64,000 nt of DNA. Source: Actinocatenispora thailandica (GTDB lineage: Bacteria > Actinomycetota > Actinomycetes > Mycobacteriales > Micromonosporaceae). The stretch spans positions 5,206,198 to 5,270,197 of the forward strand of contig NZ_AP023355.1 of NCBI RefSeq assembly GCF_016865425.1, given 5' to 3'. This document shows positions 53,124 through 62,854 of the stretch, one piece after another. Position 1 is the first letter of the stretch; every line of letters starts with the position of its first letter. Made by a program: the position numbers and the translations under genes. The notes beneath the pieces were generated by a model. It was not told the origin of the DNA. It worked only from the letters and a program-made list of their open reading frames with translations, and ran no database searches.

Positions 53124-53966
53124 TCAGCCCTTGAGCGCACCGCCGAGGCTGGACCGCAGCAGGTACCGCCGCAGCACGACGTAGAGGACGGCCGGCGGCA
53201 CCATGTAGATCACCGCGCTGGCCGCGAGGACGCCCCAGTCCACCTGGTTGAACGCGCTGAAGGAGCGGAACAGCCCGATCGACAACGGGTACAGCTCGGG
53301 CGACTGGAGCAACACCAGCGGGGCGAGGAAGTCGCCCCACACCGCCATGAACGTCAGCATCGAGGCCGCGCCCAGGCCGGGGCCGGCCAGCGGAAGGACG
53401 ACCGTGCGGATCGCGCCGAGCCGCGAGGTGCCGTCCATCCAGGCGGCCTCCTCGAGTTCGAACGGGATCCCGTCGATGGTTCCCTTCAACAGCCAGAGCG
53501 TCACCGGCAGCGCCGCGGCGGCCTCCACCAGGATCAGGCCCAGGTAGCTGTTGTCCAGGTGCATCTTGGTCATCATCAGGTAGAGCGCCACGATCGTCGC
53601 CGGCGCCGGGATCACCCGGATCAGCAGGATCGCGAACATGAAGATCTTGCGACCGCGGAACCGGAAGCGCGCCAACGCGTACCCGCCGAAGATGCCGCAC
53701 GCCAGGTTGAGAGCCGTCGCCCCCACCGAGATGACGAGGCTGTTCACCAGCAGCCGTGGTGTGTCGGCACTGGTGAAGAAGCGGGCGAAGTTGTCCAGTG
53801 TGAACGACGGGGCCTTGACCGTCGGCCCGGCGTCGGCGTCCACCCCGCTCAACACCACCCAGGCGAACGGCACCAGGCAGAAGAGCGCGATCAGCGCGAT
53901 CAACGTGTACTGCAGCGTGCGCCGTACCACCGTCATCGCCGGCAACCCCGGCCGTGCCGCGGCCAT
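53124..53966 (-). CDS. ABC sugar transporter permease (MalG/UgpE type)
   Basis: 280 aa with about six membrane helices. The cytoplasmic EAA loop reads ELEEAAWMDGTSRLGAIRTVVLPLAGPGLG, used here in pieces: EEAAWMDG then RTVVLPL. The start overlaps the stop of the preceding permease by one base (TGATG). It is the second permease of a carbohydrate importer; the ATPase subunit (MsiK-like) is not in the window and is often shared in actinomycetes. Confidence 0.94.
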   Translation of the reverse strand: MAAARPGLPAMTVVRRTLQYTLIALIALFCLVPFAWVVLSGVDADAGPTVKAPSFTLDNFARFFTSADTPRLLVNSLVISVGATALNLACGIFGGYALARFRFRGRKIFMFAILLIRVIPAPATIVALYLMMTKMHLDNSYLGLILVEAAAALPVTLWLLKGTIDGIPFELEEAAWMDGTSRLGAIRTVVLPLAGPGLGAASMLTFMAVWGDFLAPLVLLQSPELYPLSIGLFRSFSAFNQVDWGVLAASAVIYMVPPAVLYVVLRRYLLRSSLGGALKG

Positions 53967-54877
53967 CAGACGTCGACCTTCGCGAGACGCACGTAGGTCA
54001 GGCCCAGGATGAGCAGGATCGCGAGCAGGATGACCGACGCGGCGCTGCCGAGCCCGATCTGGGAGTACTCGAACGCCCGCTGGTAGATGTAGATCGACGT
54101 CAGCTGCGTCGACGTACCAGGGCCGCCCTGGGTGAGGAAGTAGACCAGGCCGAACACGCCGACGGTGGTGATGGTGGTCAGCAGCAGGTAGAGGAAGACC
54201 GGACCGCGAATGAGCGGCAGGGTGATGTGCCGGAACACCTGGGGAGCGCTCGCGCCGTCGATGCGAGCCGCCTCGATCAGCTCGTTGGGGATGTCCTCCA
54301 GCGCCGCCTGGAACATGATCATGGCGAAGGCGATGCCGCGCCAGATGTTGACGATCACGAGGCAGAGCATCGGCGCCGACTGCAGCGCCGCCACCGGCCC
54401 CTCACCGACCAGCCCGAGCATGCGGTTCAGGGTGCCGTCGCCGCGTTGCGAGAGCACGCTGGCCCACGTCAGGGACGCCACGACCTCCGGAACGACCATC
54501 GGCAGCAGTACGGCGGCGCCGAACAGCCCCTTGCCGCGCATCCACTTTCGGCCCAGCAGCAGCGCGGCCGCCATGCCCAGTACGGTCTGGCCGACGATCG
54601 CGGAGCCGAGCACGAAGACACCGGTATGCCCCAACGATTCCAGGAAGTCGCCCGACCCCAGCAGGTACCGGAAGTTCTCCAGGCCCACGAACTTCGGGTC
54701 CCGGGCGCCGAACCCGAGCAACCGCGTGTTGGTGAGGCTCAGGTACACGCTGTAGCCGGCCGGCGCGATGACGAAGACCGCGATGAGCAGGACCGACGGA
54801 CCCAGCAGCAGCGGCAGTAGGCCGCGCGGCCGGTGCCCTCGGCCCTGGCTCGCGATCGACGAACGAGCGGTCATCAC
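53966..54877 (-). CDS. ABC sugar transporter permease (MalF/UgpA type)
   Basis: 303 aa with six membrane helices and an N-terminal basic tail. The EAA loop is NELIEAARIDGASAPQVFRHITLPLI (split: LIEAARIDGAS then RHITLPLI). The start overlaps the solute-binding protein stop by four bases (ATGA). Together with the MalG-type permease it forms the translocation pore for an oligosaccharide. Confidence 0.94.
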   Translation of the reverse strand: MMTARSSIASQGRGHRPRGLLPLLLGPSVLLIAVFVIAPAGYSVYLSLTNTRLLGFGARDPKFVGLENFRYLLGSGDFLESLGHTGVFVLGSAIVGQTVLGMAAALLLGRKWMRGKGLFGAAVLLPMVVPEVVASLTWASVLSQRGDGTLNRMLGLVGEGPVAALQSAPMLCLVIVNIWRGIAFAMIMFQAALEDIPNELIEAARIDGASAPQVFRHITLPLIRGPVFLYLLLTTITTVGVFGLVYFLTQGGPGTSTQLTSIYIYQRAFEYSQIGLGSAASVILLAILLILGLTYVRLAKVDV

Positions 54878-56208
54878 TTGGCTACCAGGTCCGGCCCGAG
54901 CAGGTCGGCGGCGTTCTTCGCGAACGACGCGGCTGCCTGCGTACCGTTGGCCTTGCCGTCGAGGATGCTCTCGGTCGCGCGCTGTACGGCCTGCGAGACC
55001 TGGTCGGAGCCGTCACCCTGCGGCGGCAGGATGCTGGTCTTGAGCTTGTGCTCGGCGTCCAGCAGCGTTGGCTCGTTCTTGTAGGGTGCCAGGCCGGAGA
55101 TCCCGGAGCGCGGTGAGGCCGCACCGGTCGTGGTGAGCTGCTGGGCGAGTGCCGTGCCGGAACTGAGCCACTCGCTGAGTGCGACCGCGGCATCGGCGTT
55201 CGCCGACTTCGCGTTCACCCCGTAGGCGAAGCCACCACCGCTGATCGAGTACGGCTTGGTGCCCGACACCAGCGCCGGATAGTTCCAGGTCGCGACCTTG
55301 TCCTGCACGCCGGCGATCGGCGCGGCCCCGTCCGGGCCCCAGTCGTACCGCCAGCCCCACGTGCCCTGCGCCGACACCGGCAGCGTCCCCTTCTTGAACG
55401 CGACGTACTTCGTCGGCTCCCAGGGGTTGGGGTTGAGCAGGTCCTGGACGGGGAGCAGGCCGTCCTTCTTCAGCTCGTAGTAGAGGTTGAACGTGGCGGT
55501 GAGTCCGGCGCTGTTCAGCTTCCACTTGCCGCTGCTCTTGTCGTAGAACGTGCTGCCGGTACCGCCGACGATGGGCAGGAAGCCCTCGCTCCAGGACCCG
55601 TCGCCCCACGCGGTGCCGCCCGGAATCACGATCGACGGCTTGCCCGTCTTGGCCGTGACCGACTTCAGCCGCGCGATCAGCTCGGCCCAGGTCGTGGGCT
55701 GGGCGGTCGAGACGCCCAGCTTCTGCAGGACGTCCTTGCGGTAGAAGATGCTCTGCACACTGGCTTCGTGCGGAAGGGAGTAGTAGTGGCCGTCCGACTG
55801 TTTGGCCGGCGCCTTGGCGGACGGGTAGTAGCTCGACCAGCCGGACCACTTGTTCAGGTAGTCGTCGAGTTCCAGCAGGTAGCCTGCTCCCGCCAGACCC
55901 GTCATCTGGTTGCCGCCGGTGTCGATCACGTCGGGGGCGGTACCCGAGTGGAACTCCTGGGTGATCTTGGTCTTGAACTGCGCGTCGGTGAGCTGGTCGG
56001 TGACCAGCTTGACCTTGACGTGCTTGCCCTTCGCCGCCATCGCGGCTTCGAACTTGGGGATGAGCTTCTTGGCGACATCCGCGCGAGCCTGCTGGTATTC
56101 GAGCAGCGTGATCGTTCCGCTGCCGCTGTCCGAACCCGACGAGCACGCGCTGAGCCCGCTGCCCGCAATCACGGCCGCCGCCACAGCGGCCACGACACGA
56201 CTGCGCAT
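54874..56208 (-). CDS. Extracellular sugar-binding lipoprotein of the ABC importer
   Basis: 444 aa from ATG at 56208 behind AGAGGTGGCACC; the frame is open further upstream but without ribosome site. Signal peptide RVVAAVAAAVIAGSG and lipobox LSAC (Cys about 22). The fold is family 1 solute-binding protein: KFEAAMAAKGKHVKVKL, HSGTAPDVIDTGGNQMTGL, HYYSLPHEASVQSIFYRKDVL, GGFAYGVNAKSANADAAV. It delivers the sugar to the permeases at the outer face of the membrane. It is the first gene of the six-gene glycan operon. Confidence 0.94.
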   Translation of the reverse strand: MRSRVVAAVAAAVIAGSGLSACSSGSDSGSGTITLLEYQQARADVAKKLIPKFEAAMAAKGKHVKVKLVTDQLTDAQFKTKITQEFHSGTAPDVIDTGGNQMTGLAGAGYLLELDDYLNKWSGWSSYYPSAKAPAKQSDGHYYSLPHEASVQSIFYRKDVLQKLGVSTAQPTTWAELIARLKSVTAKTGKPSIVIPGGTAWGDGSWSEGFLPIVGGTGSTFYDKSSGKWKLNSAGLTATFNLYYELKKDGLLPVQDLLNPNPWEPTKYVAFKKGTLPVSAQGTWGWRYDWGPDGAAPIAGVQDKVATWNYPALVSGTKPYSISGGGFAYGVNAKSANADAAVALSEWLSSGTALAQQLTTTGAASPRSGISGLAPYKNEPTLLDAEHKLKTSILPPQGDGSDQVSQAVQRATESILDGKANGTQAAASFAKNAADLLGPDLVAK

Positions 56209-56263
56209 GGTGCCACCTCTCCGCGCCCTCATTTTTCCAACGGATGGGGATAAGATGGCGGCC

Positions 56264-56293
56264 ATGCTAGGCACACTCACCAGCCGAAAGCAA
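56264..56293 (-). promoter_or_regulatory. Putative promoter of the glycan operon
   Basis: On the minus strand TTGCTT (56293-56288) and TAGCAT (56269-56264) are spaced by 18 bp, giving a leader of about 50 nt before the binding-protein start. It lies in the 161-bp gap to the divergent ROK gene, the expected place of a ROK operator; no clear inverted repeat is recognised. Confidence 0.35.
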
Positions 56294-56369
56294 CCGTTCG
56301 ACCCAACAAGACAGCAGGTAGTACGGACCTAGCGGGACAGCCGCACCGTCGTTTCTGGCCACTGCCCCG

Positions 56370-57644
56370 GTGGTCAATTTATCGATCGGCTTGATGAAAG
56401 CCGCGCTCCGGCCGGAGGAACCAGCCGTGCACCGAGGAAGCAACCAGCTCCAGCTCGCCGACTTCAACCAGGCCGTCGTGCTGGACGCGATCCGCAGCAC
56501 GCCCGGCGTCAGCCGCGCCGGCGTGCAACGCGCGTCGGGGTTGAGTTCCCAGACGATCTCGAACATCACCCGACGGTTGATCGACGATCGCCTGATCCGG
56601 GAAAGCTCCCCCGGCGCCGGAGCGCGCGGCCGGCCGAGCATCCCGCTCACCGTCAACCCCGACGGCGCGTTCTCGGTCGGGGTGCACATCGATCCGGCAC
56701 GCCTGACCATCGTGCTGCTCGACCTCAGCGGCAAGGTGCGCCGCAAGCAGCAACTGCGAACGCCCCAGGCGACCAACCCGACGGAGGTCACGACGCTGCT
56801 GGCAGACCAGGCCGCATCCCTCGTGCGGCGTGCCGGCGTGGATCGGGATCGCGTCCTCGGGCTCGGACTGGCCGCGCCCGGACCCCTCGACGTCCAGGCC
56901 GGCGTCGTCCTCGACCCGCCGCAGCTGCCCAACTGGCGCAACGTCCAGCTGCGCTCCGACCTGCACGAAGCGACGAACCTGCCAGTACTGCTGGACAAGG
57001 ACGTGACGGCCGCGGCCACCGCCGAGCTGCGGTCGTCACGCGGTACCGCGACCGACTTCGTCTTCCTCTACCTCGGTTCGGGGGTCGGCGCGGCCGTCGT
57101 CGCCGACAACCAGGTCCTGCGCGGTACGACGAACAACATCGGCGAAATCGGCGACATCATCGTCGATCCGAACGCGGAACCCCTCGACGGCTTCTCCCGG
57201 CGCGGCGGGCTCGCCGCGGCGTGCGTCCCCGAGGCGCTCGTCATCCAGGCCGCCCGGCTGGGCCTGCTGCCGCTGCCCGACCTCAACGACTACCTGGCGA
57301 TCGACGACTCCTGTACCGAGCTGTGCACCCTCGCCTCGTCGGGCCACGGTGGCGCCGCCCGCATCCTGGCCCGCGCGGCGCGCGGGGTCGCTGTCGGGTT
57401 GGGGGTACTGGTGAACCTCCTGGACGTGCCGAGGGTCATCGTCGGCGGTCCGCTCTGGAACCGGCTGAGCGAAACGTTCCTGCCCGTGCTGCCGCGGCTC
57501 GTCACGCAGGAGCTGGTGGCCACCCACGACGGTCTCGTCGTTCAGGGCTCGGCCGTCGGGGAACACGTGGCGGCCCAAGGCGCGGCGGAACTCATCATGG
57601 ACCACTTCCTCGCGCCCCGGCACTCGGCGCTGATGGTCGGTTAG
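56370..57644 (+). CDS. ROK-family transcriptional repressor
   Basis: Up to 424 aa from GTG 56370, or 416 aa from ATG 56394. Winged HTH at about residues 30-85 (FNQAVVLDAIRSTPGVSRAGV, GLSSQTISNITRRLI) followed by the ROK domain: SVGVHIDPARLTIVLLDL, LGLGLAAPGPLDV, LDKDVTAAATAEL (catalytic-type Asp), GTTNNIGEIGDIIVDP. The CxCGxxGC zinc motif of many ROK proteins is absent, replaced by DGFSRRGGLAAAC. It is divergent from the glycan operon and most probably represses it until the sugar is present. Confidence 0.9.
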   Translation: MVNLSIGLMKAALRPEEPAVHRGSNQLQLADFNQAVVLDAIRSTPGVSRAGVQRASGLSSQTISNITRRLIDDRLIRESSPGAGARGRPSIPLTVNPDGAFSVGVHIDPARLTIVLLDLSGKVRRKQQLRTPQATNPTEVTTLLADQAASLVRRAGVDRDRVLGLGLAAPGPLDVQAGVVLDPPQLPNWRNVQLRSDLHEATNLPVLLDKDVTAAATAELRSSRGTATDFVFLYLGSGVGAAVVADNQVLRGTTNNIGEIGDIIVDPNAEPLDGFSRRGGLAAACVPEALVIQAARLGLLPLPDLNDYLAIDDSCTELCTLASSGHGGAARILARAARGVAVGLGVLVNLLDVPRVIVGGPLWNRLSETFLPVLPRLVTQELVATHDGLVVQGSAVGEHVAAQGAAELIMDHFLAPRHSALMVG

Positions 57645-57975
57645 CAGAGCCGGCGTAGTCGCGGCCGAATAACACCGTTGCCCGCGGGCGGGGCGCGGGG
57701 GGCCTTCGACCAACCGCGCGCCGGTGTCCCAAAACCCGCGGCGGTGCGGTGCGGTCCCACGGATGCGCGGTCGATGCCCGGTCGGGGCGAGCCGGGCGAT
57801 CGGTGCGCTGCCGCGCAGCAGCGCAGTGGTGGGCACGTTCTCGCCCATCGGGTGATGTCGGTGGGGCTCGGTAGGGTTGGGGCCCGCCCGCGGCCGGTCT
57901 CGTGGCCGCCGGCCCAGGGGCCGGTCGGCGTGGCGGAGACCTTCACACGGGCTCGACCGAGGGAGGGGGCGGCGG
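57645..57975. other. 331-bp intergenic region with one hairpin
   Basis: No gene is seen. A hairpin TGCGCTGC (57804-57811) / GCAGCGCA (57818-57825) with a 6-nt loop may terminate the ROK transcript. Frames across it are Arg/Gly-rich. Confidence 0.45.
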
Positions 57976-60900
57976 GTGCTCGCGTTGCACGGCCTGTGGA
58001 CGCTGGACCGCCGCCTGGCGCTGTGGGCGGAGGACGCCCGGCTGCTCGGCCGGTCCGCAGCAGAGGACGCCCGGCTGCTCGGGTCCGCGGCGGCGGACGA
58101 CCCGGCGCGGGTGGCGCTGCCGCCGCATCCCTACGCCTGCCCGGCGCCAGCGCTGGCCGAGCTGCTCTCCGCCGTCGGCCCCGGGCTGGAATGGCTCACG
58201 GGCCGGGCGCGGTACGGGCAGGTGACCCTGCAGATGCCGGTGTGCGGTGGGGAGCCGGTGCCGTCTCCGGAGCTGAGCACGCTGGGCGCGGGTGCACCGG
58301 CGGCCGGACCGCCGGAGCGGGGGCTGGTCCGGTTCGGGGTGCCGGCGTTGCTGTTCGACCCGGCCGAGGCGGCCCAGCTTCTCGGTGAGCTGTCCGCGCC
58401 GGGCTCGGCGGTCCTGCCCACCGAGTCGCCGCCAGGCACCCCGGTCGAGCTGCCCTGCGGTACCTCGCTGCTGTGGCTGATCCTGGTGCACGATCTGGCG
58501 TGGCGGGTCGCCGGCCGCGGTCGAGTCCTGCCGACCGTACGGACCGAGGACGCGGCACCGGCCGCCCGCTGGGAGCCGGTCGCCGACGCGGTGATCTGGT
58601 CCGAGATCCGCCGGCTCACGGCCAGCTGCCCGCCTGTCTGCCGCGCCGAATGGGCGGCGGCGCAGCCGGACGGGCGGGCACCGGCCGAGCTGCTCACCGA
58701 CATGCTGAACTGCCTGGTCGACCGCGAGGTCCGCGCCGCCCTGCGAGACCAGCCACGGCCGGTCCCTGCCAGTGCCGGACGCGGCGGTACCGCACCAGCC
58801 AGCGCCGCGCCCGACGCCGTCGAGCAGGGCGGTACCCGGCTCGACAGCGCCGGACCCGACGGCACTGGGCAAGGCGGTACCGGCGACGGTCCCCCGAGCG
58901 GCGCCGGACGGGGCAGCGCCGGTCGGGGCGGCGCTCGCTCGAGTGACGGCGGGCGGGGTCGTAGCGCAACCGACGGTACCGGCGAGGTCTGGTTGCGGGC
59001 GCTCGTCTCGGCCGATGGGCGCATCGACGGCGCCGACCCGGACGAGCTGGCGGCGCTGCGGCAGGCGCTCGCGGGCTGGCGCCGGTCGGGTGCGTCGGCG
59101 GGCGGGCCGCTGCGGCTGTGCTTCCGGCTGGCCGAGCCGGTCGGTCTGGACCCGGACGACCCGTCGGGGTCGACGACCCGGGAGGACTGGCGGCTCGACG
59201 TGCTGGTGCAGGCCGTCGACGAGCCTTCGCTGCTGGTGCAGGCGGACGAGGTCTGGTCGGCGGGTCCGGGCCTGCGGGCGCTGCGCCGGCACGTGCACCG
59301 GCCGCAGGAGGTGCTGCTGGCCGAACTCGCGCGGGCCGCCCAGCACTACCCGGTGCTGCGCGACGTGTCGTGGCCGGCGCCGCGCGGCGTGGTGACGCTG
59401 GACCGTACCGGTGCGCACGCGTTCCTGCGTGAGGTCGCGCCGCGGCTGGCCACGGCCGGGTTCGGGGTGTTGTTGCCGGCCTGGTGGCGGCAACCGCAGC
59501 GGTTGGGGCTGAGCCTGACCACCCGCGCGCAGCAGCCGAGCGAGGGGCAGTCGCGACTGCTGGACCGTGACGCGGTCGTCGGGTTCCGCTGGCAGGTGGC
59601 GATCGGCGGTACCCCGCTGTCCGAGGACGAGCTGCGGATGCTGGCCGCCGCGAAGACGCCGCTGGTGCGGCTGCACGGGCAGTGGCTGGCGGCCGACCCG
59701 GAGCAGATCGCCGCCGCCGCGGCCTTCCTGGCGCGCGCCGGCAGCGGCACCATGGCCAGCGGTGAGGTGCTGCGGCTGGCGGTCGAACCGGACGCCGAGG
59801 TGGCCGGGTTGCCGGTGACCGGTGTCGACACCGACGGCGCCCTCGCCGTCGTCTTGGCCGGCGCGGACGAGCACGCCGCCGCGCTGACCGGCGTCAACCA
59901 GCACACCGCCGCCCTGGCCGGTCCGGACGAGCAGTCGGACACCTCGGCCGGCGCCGACGAGCAGGTGGCGGTGCCGGCGAGCTTCCGGGCCTCGCTGCGG
60001 CCCTACCAGCGGCGCGGGGTGTCCTGGTTGGCACTGATGTCGCGGCTGGGGGTCGGCGCGGTGCTGGCCGACGACATGGGGCTGGGTAAGACGGTTCAGG
60101 TCCTCGCGCTGCTGGCCGCGGAGCGGGCGGCAGCCGCGACCGGCGAGCACACTGACCACGTCGAAGCGCAGCGGGCCGCGGCCGATGCCGGCGCAAGCGA
60201 GCCCACCCTGCTGGTCTGCCCGATGTCGCTGGTGGGCAACTGGCAGCGGGAGGCGGCCCGGTTCGCCCCGGATCTCGTGGTGCACGTGCACCACGGCGGG
60301 CAGCGGTTGGACGGCGCCGAGCTGGCCGCCACGGCCCGCGCCTCCGATCTGGTGATCACCACGTACGGCATCGCCCAGCGCGACGCGCGGCTGCTGCGCA
60401 CGGTCGACTGGCGGCGGATCGTGCTCGACGAGGCGCAGTACATCAAGAACGCGGCCACCCGGCAGTCGGCCGCGATCCGCGGCCTGCCGGCGCGGCACCG
60501 GATCGCGCTGACCGGTACGCCGGTGGAGAACCGGCTCACCGACCTGCACGCCATCCTGGATTTCGCCAACCCCGGCCTGTTCGGTTCCCGGGCCGCGTTC
60601 CGGGAACGCTACGCCATCCCGATCGAACGGTTCGGCAACGAGCAGGCCGCGGCGGCGTTCCGGCGCCGGATCGCACCGTTCGTGCTGCGCCGACTCAAGG
60701 CCGAGCCGGCCGTCGCCGCCGAGCTGCCGGCGAAGGTGGAGATGACGGTGTCCTGCACGCTCACCGCCGAGCAGGCGACGCTGTACCAGGCGGTGGTGGA
60801 CGACATGCTGGCCCGGATGCGCGGCACGAAGGGCATCCGGCGCCGGGGTCTGGTGCTGTCCACGCTGACCCGGCTCAAACAGATCTGCAACCATCCGGCG

Positions 60901-61476
60901 CACTTCCTGCAGGACGGCTCGGCGTTCGCGGGTCGTTCCGGCAAGCTGGCGCGGCTGGAGGAGATCCTGCGCACCGTGCTGGCCAACGACGAGCGCGCGC
61001 TGGTGTTCACCCAGTACGCCCGGTTCGGCACGCTGTTGCAGCGGCATCTGCTCAGCCGACTGCCCGACGACGTGCTGTACCTGCACGGCGGTACCCCGGC
61101 GCCCCGCCGGCAGGAGATCGTCGAACGGTTCCAGCGACCGGACGGCCCATCGGTACTGCTGCTGTCGGTCAAGGCAGGCGGCACCGGGTTGAACCTCACC
61201 GCCGCCAACCACGTCATCCACGTGGATCGCTGGTGGAACCCGGCCGTGGAGGAACAGGCGAGCGACCGGGCGTTCCGCATCGGGCAGCGCAGGAACGTGC
61301 AGGTCCGGAAGCTGGTCTGCGCCGGCACCGTCGAGGAGCGCATCGACGCGCTGATCGACGGCAAGCGGGCGCTCGCCCGCGCGGCGGTCGGCGCCGACGA
61401 CGGCTGGCTGACCGACCTGTCCACCGAGCAGCTGCGCGAGCTGGTCACGTTGTCCGCGGAGGCGATCGGTGAGTAG
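57976..61476 (+). CDS. SNF2/HepA-family DNA-dependent ATPase (helicase)
   Basis: 1166 aa from GTG at 57976 behind GGAGGGGG. The N-terminal 600 residues are a variable domain with a Gly/Ala-rich low-complexity stretch at about 255-335, followed by the SNF2-associated domain (VPLVRLHGQWLA-type PLVRLHGQWLAADP). Helicase motifs: I LADDMGLGKTVQV (about 697), II VLDEAQYIKN (about 817), III LTGTPVENRL (about 845), V LLSVKAGGTGLNL and VI QASDRAFRIGQ. It translocates on double-stranded DNA and remodels protein-DNA complexes. It is coupled by an 8-bp overlap to a SWIM zinc-finger gene, a well known partner. Confidence 0.95.
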   Translation: MLALHGLWTLDRRLALWAEDARLLGRSAAEDARLLGSAAADDPARVALPPHPYACPAPALAELLSAVGPGLEWLTGRARYGQVTLQMPVCGGEPVPSPELSTLGAGAPAAGPPERGLVRFGVPALLFDPAEAAQLLGELSAPGSAVLPTESPPGTPVELPCGTSLLWLILVHDLAWRVAGRGRVLPTVRTEDAAPAARWEPVADAVIWSEIRRLTASCPPVCRAEWAAAQPDGRAPAELLTDMLNCLVDREVRAALRDQPRPVPASAGRGGTAPASAAPDAVEQGGTRLDSAGPDGTGQGGTGDGPPSGAGRGSAGRGGARSSDGGRGRSATDGTGEVWLRALVSADGRIDGADPDELAALRQALAGWRRSGASAGGPLRLCFRLAEPVGLDPDDPSGSTTREDWRLDVLVQAVDEPSLLVQADEVWSAGPGLRALRRHVHRPQEVLLAELARAAQHYPVLRDVSWPAPRGVVTLDRTGAHAFLREVAPRLATAGFGVLLPAWWRQPQRLGLSLTTRAQQPSEGQSRLLDRDAVVGFRWQVAIGGTPLSEDELRMLAAAKTPLVRLHGQWLAADPEQIAAAAAFLARAGSGTMASGEVLRLAVEPDAEVAGLPVTGVDTDGALAVVLAGADEHAAALTGVNQHTAALAGPDEQSDTSAGADEQVAVPASFRASLRPYQRRGVSWLALMSRLGVGAVLADDMGLGKTVQVLALLAAERAAAATGEHTDHVEAQRAAADAGASEPTLLVCPMSLVGNWQREAARFAPDLVVHVHHGGQRLDGAELAATARASDLVITTYGIAQRDARLLRTVDWRRIVLDEAQYIKNAATRQSAAIRGLPARHRIALTGTPVENRLTDLHAILDFANPGLFGSRAAFRERYAIPIERFGNEQAAAAFRRRIAPFVLRRLKAEPAVAAELPAKVEMTVSCTLTAEQATLYQAVVDDMLARMRGTKGIRRRGLVLSTLTRLKQICNHPAHFLQDGSAFAGRSGKLARLEEILRTVLANDERALVFTQYARFGTLLQRHLLSRLPDDVLYLHGGTPAPRRQEIVERFQRPDGPSVLLLSVKAGGTGLNLTAANHVIHVDRWWNPAVEEQASDRAFRIGQRRNVQVRKLVCAGTVEERIDALIDGKRALARAAVGADDGWLTDLSTEQLRELVTLSAEAIGE

Positions 61477-62209
61477 CGGCAACGGTGGAGCCGGCCACTG
61501 GTCCGGCCGGTTCCTCGACCGAGCCGGGTTGGCCGGACCGCCCGACGGGCCGGACCGGGTGGCGGCACTGCACCTGACCGCCGGATCGGTGGCGGCCGAG
61601 GTGCACGGCTCGCACCCGCGGCCGTACCAGGTGCTGGTGGAGATTCCCGTCTTCACTCCGGTGCAGTGGAAACGCGTGGAGCGGGCGCTGGCCGCCGACG
61701 CCACGGCCGGCCCACAGCTGCTGGCCGGCAGCGTGCCGCACCACGTCGAGTCCATCGTGGACGCGGTCGGCCTGGCGCTGCTGCCAGAGCGCCCCGAACT
61801 GGAGCTGGAATGCTCCTGTCCACAGTGGTCGGTGCCGTGCCGGCACCTGATCGCCGTGCTGCACGAGGTGGCGCGCTCGTTCGACGACGACCCGCTGCTG
61901 ATGCTGCTCTGGCGTGGCCGGCGGTACGAGCGGTTGCGCCGGCGACTACAGGCGCTGACCGCGGACCAGCCTGCGGCCGGCGCGGCGCCGGCGGAGCGGG
62001 AGCCGACCCGCACGCCGGTCCCGCTGACCCGTTCCCCGCGCACCTACTGGCTGGGCGAGCATCCCGAACAGCTGGCCTGGCCGGAGGACCACCCGCCGCA
62101 GGATCCGGATCCGGCGCCGCGCCACCTCGACACCCCGGACATCGTCATCGGCCGCCGGAACCTCACGGAGCTGCTGCAGCCGCTGTACGACACCCTCACC
62201 TCCTGGTAG
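61469..62209 (+). CDS. SWIM zinc-finger protein, SNF2 partner
   Basis: 246 aa with GTG start at 61469, overlapping the SNF2 stop by 8 bp. The SWIM motif CxCx(n)CxH is ELECSCPQWSVPCRHLIAVLHE, here quoted as CSCPQWSVPCRH. Flanking helices and an acidic Pro-rich C-terminal part (WLGEHPEQLAWPEDHPPQD) follow. In actinomycetes this pair is common; the SWIM protein is thought to give DNA or protein contacts to the SNF2 ATPase. Confidence 0.92.
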   Translation: MSSGNGGAGHWSGRFLDRAGLAGPPDGPDRVAALHLTAGSVAAEVHGSHPRPYQVLVEIPVFTPVQWKRVERALAADATAGPQLLAGSVPHHVESIVDAVGLALLPERPELELECSCPQWSVPCRHLIAVLHEVARSFDDDPLLMLLWRGRRYERLRRRLQALTADQPAAGAAPAEREPTRTPVPLTRSPRTYWLGEHPEQLAWPEDHPPQDPDPAPRHLDTPDIVIGRRNLTELLQPLYDTLTSW

Positions 62210-62284
62210 CTGTCGGCGCCGGGCGTCGTCCAGCGACCCCGCGGCCGGACCAGTGTCGGCGAAGGGCTTCTCGTGCAGCGGCGG

Positions 62285-62845
62285 TCACGGGGAGCGGACC
62301 AGGGCGCGTGCCAACTCCGTTGCCTGCTGCAGGGTTTCGGTGGGGAGCGGCTGCGTGGCAAGGGCACCCTCGTGCAGCACCAGCAGCCGGGTGGCCAGGG
62401 TGGCGGGGGCCGGGCAGCCGGCTTCGGTGGCGAGTTCCTCGAACAGGTTCAGCAGCCAGAGCTTCTCGTCCTCGGCGATCCGGTATGCGGGGTGGGCCGG
62501 ATCCGGGAGTTCGGCCATCGCGTTGATGAACGCGCAGCCCCGGGCGCTGGTCCGGGTCCAGGTGCGCAGCGCTTCGAAGGGGGCGGTGACGGCCTCGACG
62601 GGATCCTCGCAGGCCGCGACGGCGGCGCGGACCAGGTCTCGCCAGCGCCGGTCGCGTTGGGCCAGGTAGGCGGCCACCAGCCGGTCCTTCGAACCGAACT
62701 GGTTGTAGAGGGTTCGTTTGGTCACGCCGGAGTGCTCGGCGATCAGGTCCACCCCGACGGCGGTGATGCCGCGCTCGTAGAACAGTTCTTCCGCGCTGGC
62801 CACGATGCGGCGCCCGGCCGGAGTCAGCGGCGGCGTCTGCTGCAC
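62285..62845 (-). CDS. TetR-family repressor
   Basis: 186 aa if GTG 62845 is used, which follows GAAGGAG; an upstream in-frame extension to 62887 would lie within the repeats. HTH: GRRIVASAEELFYERGITAV, then VDLIAEHSGVTKRTLYNQFGSKDRLV. The C-terminal part has the Cys-containing ARGCAFINAMAEL typical of TetR_C_33/HemR-like members. It is divergent from the dehydrogenase gene and probably represses it and itself. Confidence 0.92.
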   Translation of the reverse strand: MQQTPPLTPAGRRIVASAEELFYERGITAVGVDLIAEHSGVTKRTLYNQFGSKDRLVAAYLAQRDRRWRDLVRAAVAACEDPVEAVTAPFEALRTWTRTSARGCAFINAMAELPDPAHPAYRIAEDEKLWLLNLFEELATEAGCPAPATLATRLLVLHEGALATQPLPTETLQQATELARALVRSP

Positions 62846-62854
62846 GAGCACTCC

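Noticed and set aside
57943-62043. A 1366-codon open frame antisense to the SNF2 and SWIM genes
   Set aside because: It is Arg/Gln/Pro-rich, has no domain and results from high-GC antisense lacking stop codons; the sense strand has clear helicase motifs.
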